From positions 8,254,501 through 8,318,500 of the forward strand of contig NZ_AP024745.1 of assembly GCF_019704555.1 (NCBI RefSeq): a DNA stretch of 64,000 nt, in the 5' to 3' direction. The notes below the pieces were generated by a model. The model did no database searches, was not told where the DNA came from, and was given only the letters and a program-made list of their open reading frames with translations. Below are positions 1 through 8,789 of the stretch, one piece after another (positions within the stretch are counted from its first letter, which is position 1; the number at the start of each line of letters is the position of its first letter). The stretch is from Actinoplanes sp. L3-i22. Lineage in GTDB: Bacteria > Actinomycetota > Actinomycetes > Mycobacteriales > Micromonosporaceae. The position numbers and the translations under genes were made by a program.

Positions 1-414
1 CTGACGCTGGCCGCGCACGGCTCGGACGACAAGGAGGCGGACTTCACCCGGGCCAGCCAGTCGGTCGACTTCGAGGATGTCCGGCTGGCCGACGCGCGGG
101 CGTTCGCCGAGCAGGCCGACGACCAGCACCAGGCCTATCTCGCGATCCACGCCCAGGTGCGCAAGCTGGACCAGGACGGGGACTACGACGGCGCGGTCGC
201 GAAGGCGATCAGCGACGACGCGACCACGAAGTTCGCCGCGCTGACGACGACGCTGGACAGCGCGATCGACGACCGTAAGGGCGCGTTCACCCAGGAGATC
301 GGCGACGCCGGCGACTGGCTGGACCTGCTGACCGTGCTGGGCCCGCTGCTCGCGCTGGGCGCCTGCGCCCTCGCCGCCGTCGGCATCCGCGCCCGCCTGG
401 AGGAGTACCGGTGA
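1..414 (+). CDS. glnX: GlnX-like membrane protein, C-terminal part (5' end outside window)
   Basis: The reading frame is open from the first base of the window, so only the last 137 residues are visible. They form an acidic, Ala-rich, probably extracytoplasmic helical stretch, then one hydrophobic segment (WLDLLTVLGPLLALGACALA) and a short charged tail ending RARLEEYR. I recognise no domain in the fragment itself. The name rests on context: in mycobacteria and corynebacteria a membrane protein, GlnX, lies directly before glnH and pknG and links the binding protein to the kinase. The stop codon overlaps the start of the glnH-like gene (GTGA), so the two are translationally coupled. It could be another integral membrane sensor; the missing N-terminal part would decide. 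Confidence 0.65.
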   Translation: MTLAAHGSDDKEADFTRASQSVDFEDVRLADARAFAEQADDQHQAYLAIHAQVRKLDQDGDYDGAVAKAISDDATTKFAALTTTLDSAIDDRKGAFTQEIGDAGDWLDLLTVLGPLLALGACALAAVGIRARLEEYR

Positions 415-1391
415 TGATGCGAACCCGTCTGGCCCCGATCGCGGTCGTGGTGGCCCTGCTGTTCGGCGCGGCCGGCTGCGCCGGTGACTCGTCGCCGCGC
501 TACGACGCGGCCAGTCCCACCCCCAAGCCCGGCGCGAGCGCGGGCGGCGCGGATTCGTCCGGCACCTCGAAGCCAGCGGTGCCGAGCTGCAACCCCCGGG
601 CCAGCCTGCGCCCGACCGGCGCACTGCCGGCGCCGGGCCAGATGCCGGCCGGCACCTGGATGGCCGAGATCAAGAAGCGGGGCCGGGTGATCCTCGGCAC
701 CAGCCAGGACACGTTGTTGTTCAGCTCCCGCAATCCGTTCAACGGCAAGGTCGAGGGGTTTGACGTGGACATGGGCCGGATGGTGGCCCAGGCGATCTTC
801 GGCGACCCGAACAAACTACAGATCAAGGTCATTGGGTACGACCAACGCGTCAACGCCGTGCTCAAGGGCGACGTGGACCTGGTCGCCGACACGATGACGG
901 TGAACTGCGCCCGCAAGGTGGACGTCGACTTCTCCTCGATCTACTACGACGCCGGGCAGAAGGTGCTGGTCAAGAAGGACTCGACGGCCAAGAGCATCGA
1001 GGAGATGGGCGGCAAGCGGATCTGCGCGGCGACCGGCTCGACGTCGTACGACAACATCGGCAAGGTGAACAGCAACCCGCCGCCGATCGCGGTCGCGAAG
1101 CCGAGTTTCGGGGACTGCCTGGTCGCGTTCCAGCAGAACGAGGTGGACGCCATCTCCACCGACGACACCATCCTGGCCGGGATGGAGGCCCAGGACCCGT
1201 ATGCGAAGGTGATCGGCAACCGAATCACCCAGGAGCCGTACGGGATGGCGATCAGCAAGCAGCACCCGGAGTTCACCCGGTTCGTCAACGCGGTGCTGGA
1301 GAAGTCCCGGCAGGACGGGACCTGGGCGAAGACCTACGAGCGGTGGCTGGGCGGCAAGGCCCCGCAGCCACCGGCGGCGCAGTACCAATGA
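411..1391 (+). CDS. glnH: GlnH-like solute-binding lipoprotein (PknG pathway)
   Basis: This is a 326-residue extracytoplasmic substrate-binding protein of the family-3 (polar amino acid) type. The N-terminus is basic (RTR), then hydrophobic, ending in a lipobox with AAGC (lipid-anchored Cys about residue 23). A Ser/Pro/Gly-rich linker of about 40 residues follows, and the binding domain starts near the motif MAEIKKRGRVILGTSQD. The sequence GFDVDMGRMVAQAIFG and a late EPYGMAI are typical of amino acid binding proteins. No ABC permease or ATPase is nearby, which suits a sensor rather than an importer. In mycobacteria and corynebacteria GlnH binds amino-donor amino acids and signals through GlnX to PknG. 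The GTG at 411 overlaps the upstream stop; ATG at 414 or 417 is an alternative start. The ligand cannot be read from the sequence. Confidence 0.85.
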   Translation: MMMRTRLAPIAVVVALLFGAAGCAGDSSPRYDAASPTPKPGASAGGADSSGTSKPAVPSCNPRASLRPTGALPAPGQMPAGTWMAEIKKRGRVILGTSQDTLLFSSRNPFNGKVEGFDVDMGRMVAQAIFGDPNKLQIKVIGYDQRVNAVLKGDVDLVADTMTVNCARKVDVDFSSIYYDAGQKVLVKKDSTAKSIEEMGGKRICAATGSTSYDNIGKVNSNPPPIAVAKPSFGDCLVAFQQNEVDAISTDDTILAGMEAQDPYAKVIGNRITQEPYGMAISKQHPEFTRFVNAVLEKSRQDGTWAKTYERWLGGKAPQPPAAQYQ

Positions 1392-2569
1392 CGGCTCCTT
1401 CGGTAGCCCCCGCCGACGCCGAACTGGCCCGCCTCGAGACCGCGGTGGAGGCCATGTCGCGCAACCTCGTCGAGCTCGACCAGCTCCCGGCCCGGCACGA
1501 CCTGGACAGCACCACCCTGACCGGCCGCACCGCCACCGAGTGGGCGGACGCGAGCGTCGCGATGGGCACGCTCTGGGACGGCTTCCGGATGCTGTCCGAG
1601 TCGATCGCGCGGGCCCAGTCGCTGCGCACGCAGCGGCGGCTCAGCGACAGCGACCGGGCGAAGTTCGTGCACGAGGTGCTCGGCCCGTCGATCCTGCTCT
1701 CCACCACCACCGTGCCGCTGGCCCAGCGCGGGCTGCTCGGCGCCGGCCAGATCACCACGACCTGCTCGCCGGCCGAGTTGCTGGCCGCGATGGAGCGCTC
1801 GTTCACGGTCGCGATCGACGTCGCGACCCGGGCCGCGGACGCCTGGCAGCGGCTGCTCCCGGCGGCCGGCGACGTGGCGGCGTCGCTGAAGCGGGCGCGG
1901 GACGCGGGCGCCCCGGCCGCGCTGCTGAACCAGGCCGACCGGCTGCTCGGTGACCTGACCGGCACGCTGGCCGGCGACCCGCTCGGCGCGGACCCGTCGG
2001 TCCTGGCCCGGGTACGGGAGCTGATCGCGCGGGCCGACGCGGAGCGCACCTCGGCGATCGAGCTGCGGGACTCGCTCAACCGGCGGCTGTCCGCGGCCCG
2101 CGCCACGGCCGACGAGCTGGACCAGGCGGAACGCGCCGCGCGGGAGGCCCGTGACCGGGTCGACGGCCGGTTCCCGCCGGCGCAGGTCGCCGCGGTCCGC
2201 CCGCTGAGCCTGCGTCCCGATCTGGCCGCGGTCGAGGCGCTCGCGGCGGCCGGGCAGTGGGCGCTGATCAGCCCGCGGCTGGCCAAGTGGTCCCGGGAGG
2301 CGCGGGAGCGGCTGGCCGCGCTCGCCGTGGTCCGCACCCACAACGAGCGGCTGCTCGCCGATCGGGACGAGTTGCGCGGCCGGCTCAGCGCCTACCAGGC
2401 GAAGGCGTTGCGGCACGGGCTGGGCGAGCACGCCCGGCTGTCCCCGCTCGCCGACCGGGCCCGCACTCTGCTGCACACCGCGCCGTGCGAGCTGGAGCAG
2501 GCCCGCACGGCCGTCAACGCGTATCAGGAACTGCTCACCGCCACGATCGCGAGGGATGCCCGGTCATGA
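1388..2569 (+). CDS. Hypothetical helical protein inside the pknG operon
   Basis: I do not recognise this 393-residue protein. It is almost entirely Ala/Leu/Arg/Glu-rich and looks alpha-helical, with coiled-coil-like stretches (for example around DELDQAERAAREARDRVDGRF). It shows no signal peptide, membrane segment or cysteine cluster, so it is probably cytosolic. Its ATG overlaps the glnH stop (ATGA), and its own stop overlaps the pknG start (ATGA). It should therefore be made together with the binding protein and the kinase. Position and architecture suggest a scaffold or adaptor between GlnX and PknG, but that is inference only. Codon usage matches its neighbours. Confidence 0.8.
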   Translation: MTAPSVAPADAELARLETAVEAMSRNLVELDQLPARHDLDSTTLTGRTATEWADASVAMGTLWDGFRMLSESIARAQSLRTQRRLSDSDRAKFVHEVLGPSILLSTTTVPLAQRGLLGAGQITTTCSPAELLAAMERSFTVAIDVATRAADAWQRLLPAAGDVAASLKRARDAGAPAALLNQADRLLGDLTGTLAGDPLGADPSVLARVRELIARADAERTSAIELRDSLNRRLSAARATADELDQAERAAREARDRVDGRFPPAQVAAVRPLSLRPDLAAVEALAAAGQWALISPRLAKWSREARERLAALAVVRTHNERLLADRDELRGRLSAYQAKALRHGLGEHARLSPLADRARTLLHTAPCELEQARTAVNAYQELLTATIARDARS

Positions 2570-4938
2570 AATGCCAGCGGAACTGTCCCGGGACCATCGA
2601 AGACGGCTACTGCGACACCTGCGGGCTCGCCCCGGCCAAAACCGAGCAACCAGCCAAAACCGAACAATCGGCGCAAATCGCCCAGACGGCCAGCGCGCCG
2701 CAAATCGCGCAAAAGCCCACCGGCAAGTGCCGTCGCGACGGCTGCGACGGCACCATCGAGGACGGCTACTGCGACACCTGCGGCCTGGCCCCGGTGGACA
2801 AAGCTCCGCAGAACACCCCGAAGAGCCAGCCCCAGGTCCCGAAGCAACGAACCGAGACCCAGAGCTCGTCCCGCACCACCGGCACCGGCGCGCTGTCCAC
2901 CCGTACCGGGGGAAGTCGCCGCGGCAGCGGCCGCACGGGCTCGAGCCGCCGCTTCGGCAGCGGCCTGGTCGAGATCGCCCCGATCGCCAAGGTCGACCCG
3001 GCCAGCACCCTGATGGCGAACCCCGAGGTCCCGGAGTCCAAGCGCTACTGCGCCAAGTGCAACAACCCGGTCGGCCGCTCGCGCGGGGACCGCCCGGGCC
3101 GCACCTCCGGCTTCTGCCCGCACTGCGGCGAGAGCTTCAACTTCACCCCGAAGCTGGTCAAGGGCGACGTCGTCGGCGGGCAGTACGAGGTGGCCGGCGC
3201 CCTGGCCCACGGCGGTCTGGGCTGGGTCTACCTGGCCGTCGACCTGAACGTGTCGAGGCGCTGGGTGGTGATGAAGGGCCTGCTCAACTCCAGCGACGAG
3301 GACGCCCTGGCGGCGGCGCTGGCCGAGCAGCGGTTCCTGGCCGAGGTCGAGCACCCGAACATCGTCAAGATCTACAACTTCGTCGAGCACGACGGCGCCG
3401 GCTACATCGTGATGGAGTACGTCGGCGGCAAGTCGCTCAAGGACATGCTCAAGCAGCGCCGGGACGCCAACGGCGGGGACGCCGACCCGCTGCCGCTGGA
3501 CCAGGCCCTGGAATTCCTGATCGAGATCATGCCGGCCTTCGCCTACCTGCACGAGCGGGGCCTGATCTTCTGCGACTTCAAGCCGGACAACGTGATCCAG
3601 TCCGGTGACCAGATGAAGCTGATCGACCTCGGCGGCGTCGTGCACATCGACGACCAGGAGGCGGCGATCTACGGCACGGTCGGCTTCCAGGCCCCGGAGA
3701 TGGCCACCGACGGCCCGTCGATCGCCTCCGACCTGTACACGATCGGCCGCACCCTGGCCGTGCTGACCACCGACTTCCGCGGCTACCAGAGCACGTTCAA
3801 GGAGACCCTGCCGGACCGCGACTCGTTCGAGGTCTACCAGCAGCACGAGGCGTTCTACCGGCTGGTCGACCGGGCCACCCGCCCGCACCCGGACGACCGG
3901 TTCGTGGACTCGGCCGAGATGCAGGAGCAGATGCTCGGCGTGCTCCGCCAGGTCGTCGCGGCGCAGGGCGCCCCGAAGCCGGCCGCCTCCAAGGTGTTCA
4001 CCGGCGAGCTGCGCACCGATCTGAAGTCGGACGCGCCGCGCTGGCAGGACCTGCCGACCCCGCTGATCGACCTGACCGACCCGGCGGCCGGCTTCCTCGC
4101 CTCGATCACCGTGACCGATCCGGCCGAGGTGCTGGCCCTGCTCAAGCACGCCCCGCAGGAGACCACCGAGGTGCGGCTGCGGGCGATGCGGGCGGAGATC
4201 GACCTGGCCGCGCGGCACGGCTTCTTCGGCGACGCGCAGCAGGCCCGCGAGCGGTTCGCCGCGGTCGACGGCCAGGACTGGCGGCTGGCCTGGTACGACG
4301 GCCTGCTCGCGCTGGCGAACCAGGACTGGGCGGCGGCGCTGTCCCGGTTCGACGCGGTCTGGGCGGCGCTGCCGGGCGAGCTCGCGCCGCAGCTGGCGAT
4401 GGGTTTCGCCGAGGAGCTGGCCGGGCAGCACAAGACCGCGGCCGGCTACTACGACGTGGTCAGCCGCACCGATCCGGCCTACACCACGGCGGCGGCCGGG
4501 CTGGCCCGCTGCCGGCTCGCGAACGGCGACCGGGCCGGCGCGGTGGAGGCCTACCAGCGGGTGCCGGGCACCTCCTCGGCCTACGCGATCTCCCAGGTCG
4601 GCGCGGTGCGGGCGTTGGTCCGCGCGCATCCGGTGGCCCAGGTCGACGTGAAGTCGCTGGCCGACGCGGCGGCGCTGATCGAACGGCTCGAGGTGGAGCG
4701 GGCGCAGCTCGCCGAGCTCCGCGCCGAGCTGCTGGAGCAGGCGCTGACGTCGCTGCGCGGCGGTTTCAAGATTCCGGCGGCGGTGCTCGGGGGTGCCAAG
4801 ACCGGCGACACCGGGGAGAAGGACGTGCGGTTCGCGCTGGAGGACGCCTATCGCGAGATGGCCCGCGCCGCGCACGGATCGGACAAGATCCGCCTGGTCG
4901 ACCTGGCGAACGCGGCCCGGCCGCGCACGCGCACCTGA
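2566..4938 (+). CDS. pknG: Serine/threonine protein kinase PknG
   Basis: A soluble kinase of 790 residues with the PknG layout. It has two N-terminal zinc ribbons (Cys from residue 3 and from residue 55, each ending IEDGYCDTCGLAP) and a Ser/Thr/Arg-rich linker. A rubredoxin-like CxxC pair follows (C162/C165 and C184/C187), then the kinase domain and a long TPR-like helical tail to the C-terminus. Kinase residues are present: Lys237 (VMKG), Asp337, Lys339 and Asn342 in CDFKPDN, and metal-binding Asp354 in DLGG. As in known PknG, the HRD arginine is absent and DFG is DLG. The two N-terminal ribbons precede the domains of the mycobacterial protein. In related bacteria PknG phosphorylates an FHA protein (GarA/OdhI) that controls 2-oxoglutarate metabolism. 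The ATG overlaps the upstream stop. Confidence 0.95.
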   Translation: MKCQRNCPGTIEDGYCDTCGLAPAKTEQPAKTEQSAQIAQTASAPQIAQKPTGKCRRDGCDGTIEDGYCDTCGLAPVDKAPQNTPKSQPQVPKQRTETQSSSRTTGTGALSTRTGGSRRGSGRTGSSRRFGSGLVEIAPIAKVDPASTLMANPEVPESKRYCAKCNNPVGRSRGDRPGRTSGFCPHCGESFNFTPKLVKGDVVGGQYEVAGALAHGGLGWVYLAVDLNVSRRWVVMKGLLNSSDEDALAAALAEQRFLAEVEHPNIVKIYNFVEHDGAGYIVMEYVGGKSLKDMLKQRRDANGGDADPLPLDQALEFLIEIMPAFAYLHERGLIFCDFKPDNVIQSGDQMKLIDLGGVVHIDDQEAAIYGTVGFQAPEMATDGPSIASDLYTIGRTLAVLTTDFRGYQSTFKETLPDRDSFEVYQQHEAFYRLVDRATRPHPDDRFVDSAEMQEQMLGVLRQVVAAQGAPKPAASKVFTGELRTDLKSDAPRWQDLPTPLIDLTDPAAGFLASITVTDPAEVLALLKHAPQETTEVRLRAMRAEIDLAARHGFFGDAQQARERFAAVDGQDWRLAWYDGLLALANQDWAAALSRFDAVWAALPGELAPQLAMGFAEELAGQHKTAAGYYDVVSRTDPAYTTAAAGLARCRLANGDRAGAVEAYQRVPGTSSAYAISQVGAVRALVRAHPVAQVDVKSLADAAALIERLEVERAQLAELRAELLEQALTSLRGGFKIPAAVLGGAKTGDTGEKDVRFALEDAYREMARAAHGSDKIRLVDLANAARPRTRT

Positions 4939-4948
4939 GAAGCACCTG

Positions 4949-6343
4949 ATGGCACCGCCGGAGAGAGAAGGCAAGTTGATTCTGACCGAGTGCGACTCCT
5001 GTGCTGAGGGGCGCGCCTCCGGCGCTTCGTTCTGCGAGGCCTGCGGTCGCCTGCTGAACGAGACGGCCGTCGGCGAAGCCGCGAATTCAGCAACCGCCGG
5101 CGAAGCCGCCGACAAACCCGCGGGTGACGGTCCGCTGTCCGGTGCCGGTCCGTCCTCCGGCGAGGCCGCTTCGATTGACGGTACGGACGCAGCCCCCGCC
5201 CGCCGGACCGGCCGGGACTGCCCGAACTGCGGTGCCACCGGCGCCGTCGACACGGACGGCTACTGCGAGGAGTGCGGCCTGCTCGCCGGGCGCCCGCGCG
5301 ACCACACCGAGGCGGACGGTGACGTGGTCGCGGCCGCGGTCAGCGACCGGGGCCGGCGTCACCACCGCAACGAGGACGCGATGTGGCTGGCGGTCGGGGC
5401 GGACGCGGCCGACATCGTGGTCTGCGACGGCGTCTCGTCGTCGTTCGACCCGGACGTGGCCTCGGAGATCGCCGCGAAGACGGCCGGCGAGCTGCTCGCC
5501 CGGGCCCCGCACCCGGCCGACCCGACCCCACGGGACGAGACCGCCGACGCCGGCGGGACGAGCGACGCGACCGGGGTCGACGCGGCCACCGCCGTACCGT
5601 CGCAATCGGACGAACCGGAAGCAAAGGACCAGCCGGAAGCGATCGGCGGACCGGAAGCGACGGTGGATCTCGCGGCGGAGCCGCCGGACCCGGCACTGCC
5701 GATCGCCGAGGTGGTCGGCATGGCGATCCAGGGCGCCGGCCAGTCGGTGGCCACCCTGGTCGACGGCGGCGACCCGCGCCGCCGGGCCTCGAACCCGGCG
5801 TGCACGATCGTCGCCGCCGCGGTCCGCGGGCCGCACGTCGGCTTCGGCTGGGTCGGCGACAGCCGCGCCTACTGGGTGACCGCCGCCGGTCCGGCCGAGC
5901 AGCTCACCGAGGACGACTCGTGGGCCCGGCACGTGATCGCGATGGGCGCCGACCCGCGGGTCGCGATGAACGACCCGAAGGCGCACGCGATCACCGCCTG
6001 GCTGGGCGCGGACGCCGGGCCGATCCTGCCGCACATCGGCGCGTTCACCGCGCGCACCCCCGGTCACCTGGTGCTCTGCAGCGACGGGCTGTGGAACTAC
6101 CTGACCGATCCGGCCGACTTCGGCGACGCGGTGCGGTCGGCGCTGAAGCTGGCGACCGGCCCGCGGCCGCTGCTCGAGGCGGCGCGCGCGCTGGTGACGT
6201 ACGCGAACTCGGCCGGCGGCGCCGACAACATCACGGTGGCCATCGTGCCGGTCCACCCCCTGCCCGAGGCGGACGCCGAAAGCGACGCCGAGACCCAGCC
6301 CATCAAGTCCGCGACCAGCGACAACGAGCCCAGCGAAGCATAA
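4949..6343 (+). CDS. PP2C-family serine/threonine phosphatase with N-terminal zinc ribbons
   Basis: Probably the phosphatase counterpart of the adjacent PknG. The N-terminus has two CxxC..CxxC ribbons (CDSC/CEAC, then CPNC with DGYCEECG close to the PknG ribbons), separated by a low-complexity acidic linker. The PP2C domain starts near residue 130 with the N-E-D metal motif (Asp143), VCDG (Asp160), a GDSRAYW strand, SDGLW and DNITVAIVP, so the metal-binding acids look intact. An acidic Glu/Pro/Ala insertion lies at about residues 190-250. The gene starts 10 bp after pknG. ATG at 4949 is used here; TTG at 4976 has a better Shine-Dalgarno (GAGAGAAGG just upstream) and may be the true start. Substrates are inferred from position only. 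Confidence 0.88.
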   Translation: MAPPEREGKLILTECDSCAEGRASGASFCEACGRLLNETAVGEAANSATAGEAADKPAGDGPLSGAGPSSGEAASIDGTDAAPARRTGRDCPNCGATGAVDTDGYCEECGLLAGRPRDHTEADGDVVAAAVSDRGRRHHRNEDAMWLAVGADAADIVVCDGVSSSFDPDVASEIAAKTAGELLARAPHPADPTPRDETADAGGTSDATGVDAATAVPSQSDEPEAKDQPEAIGGPEATVDLAAEPPDPALPIAEVVGMAIQGAGQSVATLVDGGDPRRRASNPACTIVAAAVRGPHVGFGWVGDSRAYWVTAAGPAEQLTEDDSWARHVIAMGADPRVAMNDPKAHAITAWLGADAGPILPHIGAFTARTPGHLVLCSDGLWNYLTDPADFGDAVRSALKLATGPRPLLEAARALVTYANSAGGADNITVAIVPVHPLPEADAESDAETQPIKSATSDNEPSEA

Positions 6344-6353
6344 GGAGTCTTCT

Positions 6354-7619
6354 GTGTCCTACAGCGCCGAGGCTTTCCAGAACGAGTATCTCGCCATGGG
6401 GGCGAGCGAGGTGAACGCGATCGTCACGGTCACCTCGTCGGGTGGTGAGGGTGGTCGCCGGACCGCCGAGGCCACCGAGATCATCATCGTGGACGCGTCC
6501 GGATCGATGCAGGCCGAGGGCCGGATGGCGAACGCCCGCCAGGCCGCCAAGGCCGCGGTGAACGCGATCGACGACGGCGTCCGGTTCGCCATCATCGCCG
6601 GCGTGAGCACCGCCCAGCAGCTCTATCCGGACCCGGGTCAGCTCGCCGTCTCGTCGACGCTGTCGCGGGCCGACGCGGTGCGCGCCATCGACCGGCTGCA
6701 GGCCAGCGGCGGCACCGCGATGGGCGCCTGGCTGCTGCTCGCCGCCCAGCTGTTCGAGCAGCGCCCGGGCGACATCAAGCACTGCATCCTGCTCACCGAC
6801 GGCGACAACGGCGAGCGGTTCGGCTACCTGGACAGCGTCCTGCAGCAGATCGCCGGCCGGTTCCGGGTCGACGCCCGCGGGGTCGGCGTCAACTGGAAGG
6901 TGGCCGAGGTCCGCAAGATCACCGACACGATGCTGGGCACGGTCGACATCGTGGCCCGCCCGGAGGGGCTGATCTTCGCGTTCGAGCAGATGATCACCGA
7001 AGCGATGGGCAAGACCAGCGCCGACGTGCAGCTCAAGGTCTGGACGCCGGTGAACGCCAAGGTCCGCTTCGTCAAGCAGGTCGAGCCGCAGGTGCAGGAC
7101 CTGACCGGCAAGCGGGTCGAGGACGGGCCACGCGCGGCGCGCTACCCACTGGGCTCGTGGGGCCAGGAGAGCCGCGACTACCACGTCTGCGTCGACGTGC
7201 CGGCCGGCAAGTCCGGCGACGAGATGCTGGCCGCCCGGATCTCGGTGGTCGAGGGCGACACGGTGCACGCGCAGAGCCTGGTCCGGGCGGTCTGGACCGA
7301 GGACACCGCGCTGTCCACCCGGATCAACCGGCAGGTCGCGCACTACACCGGGCAGGCCGAGCTGGCCGACGCGATCCAGGAGGGCATCGTCGCCCGCGAG
7401 GCCGGCGACGAGCGGACCGCGACGATCAAGTTCGGCCGGGCCGCGCAGCTCGCCCACGCCAGCGGCAACAAGGCGACCGAGGAGCTGCTCGCCAAGGTGG
7501 TCGAGATCGAGGACGCGGCGACCGGCACGGTCCGGCTGCGGCGCAAGGTCAACGCGGCCGACGAGATGGCCCTGGACACCCAGAGCACCAAGACGGTCCG
7601 GGTCGGGCGGTCCCAGTGA
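6354..7619 (+). CDS. VWA domain protein of the PknG operon
   Basis: A 421-residue cytosolic protein with a von Willebrand factor A domain. The MIDAS metal site is complete: DxSxS as DASGS (Asp47), a Thr in SGGTAM and an Asp in LLTDGDN. The C-terminal half is beta-rich, then helical (about residues 320-400), and its fold is not recognised. The GTG start follows an AAGGAG Shine-Dalgarno 6 bp upstream. It lies 10 bp after the phosphatase gene and overlaps the FHA gene by GTGA. VWA proteins with intact MIDAS sites usually bind partner proteins through a metal, so a scaffold role in the kinase/phosphatase/FHA group is reasonable but untested. Confidence 0.88.
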   Translation: MSYSAEAFQNEYLAMGASEVNAIVTVTSSGGEGGRRTAEATEIIIVDASGSMQAEGRMANARQAAKAAVNAIDDGVRFAIIAGVSTAQQLYPDPGQLAVSSTLSRADAVRAIDRLQASGGTAMGAWLLLAAQLFEQRPGDIKHCILLTDGDNGERFGYLDSVLQQIAGRFRVDARGVGVNWKVAEVRKITDTMLGTVDIVARPEGLIFAFEQMITEAMGKTSADVQLKVWTPVNAKVRFVKQVEPQVQDLTGKRVEDGPRAARYPLGSWGQESRDYHVCVDVPAGKSGDEMLAARISVVEGDTVHAQSLVRAVWTEDTALSTRINRQVAHYTGQAELADAIQEGIVAREAGDERTATIKFGRAAQLAHASGNKATEELLAKVVEIEDAATGTVRLRRKVNAADEMALDTQSTKTVRVGRSQ

Positions 7620-8260
7620 GCTCGTTCACCTGCCCGAACGGGCATGCCTCGACCGAGGCGGACTACTGCGACACGTGCGGGGCGCGGATCGGCGGGGCGG
7701 CGGACGCCCCGGCTCCCACGCTCGTCGACACGCCGCCGGTCCCCAAGGGCGAGGAGTGCCCGCACTGCGGCACCCCGCGCGCCGGGTCCGCCCGGTTCTG
7801 CGAGGACTGCGGGTACGACCACACGACCGGCAAGATGCCGCAGCTCACCGAGGTGCTGCCGGTGGTCGAGGAGCCGGCCGGGGAGTGGACCGCGACGCTG
7901 TTCGCGGACGCGGCGTACTTCGCGCTGAACGAGGTCGAGGGCGTGACGTTCCCGGCCGACACCGGCGAGCGGATCGTCACGCTGGTCCCGCCGCAGGTCC
8001 GGATCGGGCGCGGGAGCACCACGAAGGGCACCAGCCCGGAGATCGACCTGGCCGACACCGACCCGGGCACCTCGCACAACCACGCGCTGCTCACCCTGAA
8101 CATCGACGGCGAGTGGCTGGTCACCGACCTGGGGTCGACCAACGGGACGTACATAAACGACGAGGACCAGCCGCTGACCGCGGGGCAGTCCCGTGCCCTC
8201 AAGGACGGCGACCAGGTCCACGTCGGGGTCTGGACCACGCTTACGCTGCACGCTCCGTGA
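7616..8260 (+). CDS. FHA domain protein with N-terminal double zinc ribbon
   Basis: A 214-residue phosphothreonine-reader type protein. Residues 1-70 hold two zinc ribbons (CPNG..YCDTCG and CPHCG..FCEDCG) resembling those of the PknG and PP2C products. The C-terminal half is an FHA domain with RIGRGS, a Ser/His pair in TSHNHALL and DLGSTNGTYI. The usual SRxH is SHNH here, so the conserved Arg is replaced. In mycobacteria and corynebacteria the PknG target is an FHA protein (GarA/OdhI). This protein lacks their simple N-terminal phospho-Thr tail but could be the local reader or substrate. GTG overlaps the VWA stop. Its 3' end overlaps the convergent protease gene by 20 bp. Confidence 0.9.
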   Translation: MSSFTCPNGHASTEADYCDTCGARIGGAADAPAPTLVDTPPVPKGEECPHCGTPRAGSARFCEDCGYDHTTGKMPQLTEVLPVVEEPAGEWTATLFADAAYFALNEVEGVTFPADTGERIVTLVPPQVRIGRGSTTKGTSPEIDLADTDPGTSHNHALLTLNIDGEWLVTDLGSTNGTYINDEDQPLTAGQSRALKDGDQVHVGVWTTLTLHAP

Positions 8261-8765
8261 ACGTGAAGTAGCCGGCCGGCACCGCTACCGAGGTGCCGAA
8301 CAGCCGGTTGACGGTGGCCGCCTCGGTGCTGCTCGGATTCGCGTTCGTGCAGCTCACCGGGGCGCTGCTGCCGGACATCAGATCGCTGCACAGGCCGGTG
8401 CGGCGGTCCGGCAGGCCGAGGATGTGGCCGAACTCGTGCGCGGCGATCCGCGGCTTGTAGTAGCCGTCGTTCACCGCTTCCCGGCCCATGTACCAGTAGC
8501 CGTTGCCCAGCGAGGACGTGTAGGTGCGCGGCCAGCCGTTGTCGGCGTACACCCGGATGTTGGGGGTTTTCCCGGCCGGCACGGGTTCCAGGCGGACGTT
8601 GGTGACCTTGCTGTTCCAGATCTGCGCGCCCTGGTTGACCACGGCGACGAACTCCTGTGCCTGACTGGCGTCGTAGTAGAGCACCCGGGCCGCGGCGTGC
8701 GCCGGAGTGGCCCAGGCCAGCGCGAACACGAACACCAGGACGGCGGCGACTCGTTTCATCAGCAT
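8241..8765 (-). CDS. snpA: Snapalysin-type secreted zinc metalloprotease (family M7)
   Basis: A small (174-residue) secreted neutral protease. It has a signal peptide (MKRVAAVLVFVFALAWATPAHA, written here in part only as MKRVAAVLVFVF..AHA) followed by a mature domain with HEFGHILGLPD near residues 110-120. The two His and the Asp are zinc ligands of the HExxHxxGxxD type seen in Streptomyces snapalysins. Unlike Streptomyces snpA there is no divergent LysR gene; the divergent neighbour is an XRE/NB-ARC regulator. The start may be the second ATG (8759). The stop lies inside the FHA gene on the other strand, a 20-bp convergent overlap without room for a terminator. Confidence 0.88.
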   Translation of the reverse strand: MLMKRVAAVLVFVFALAWATPAHAAARVLYYDASQAQEFVAVVNQGAQIWNSKVTNVRLEPVPAGKTPNIRVYADNGWPRTYTSSLGNGYWYMGREAVNDGYYKPRIAAHEFGHILGLPDRRTGLCSDLMSGSSAPVSCTNANPSSTEAATVNRLFGTSVAVPAGYFTFTERAA

Positions 8766-8789
8766 GCCCCGACCCTACGAAAGACAACG

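Noticed and set aside
2524..5253. 909-residue open frame on the minus strand
   Set aside because: It mirrors pknG and the phosphatase gene and has no domain motif; shadow frame.
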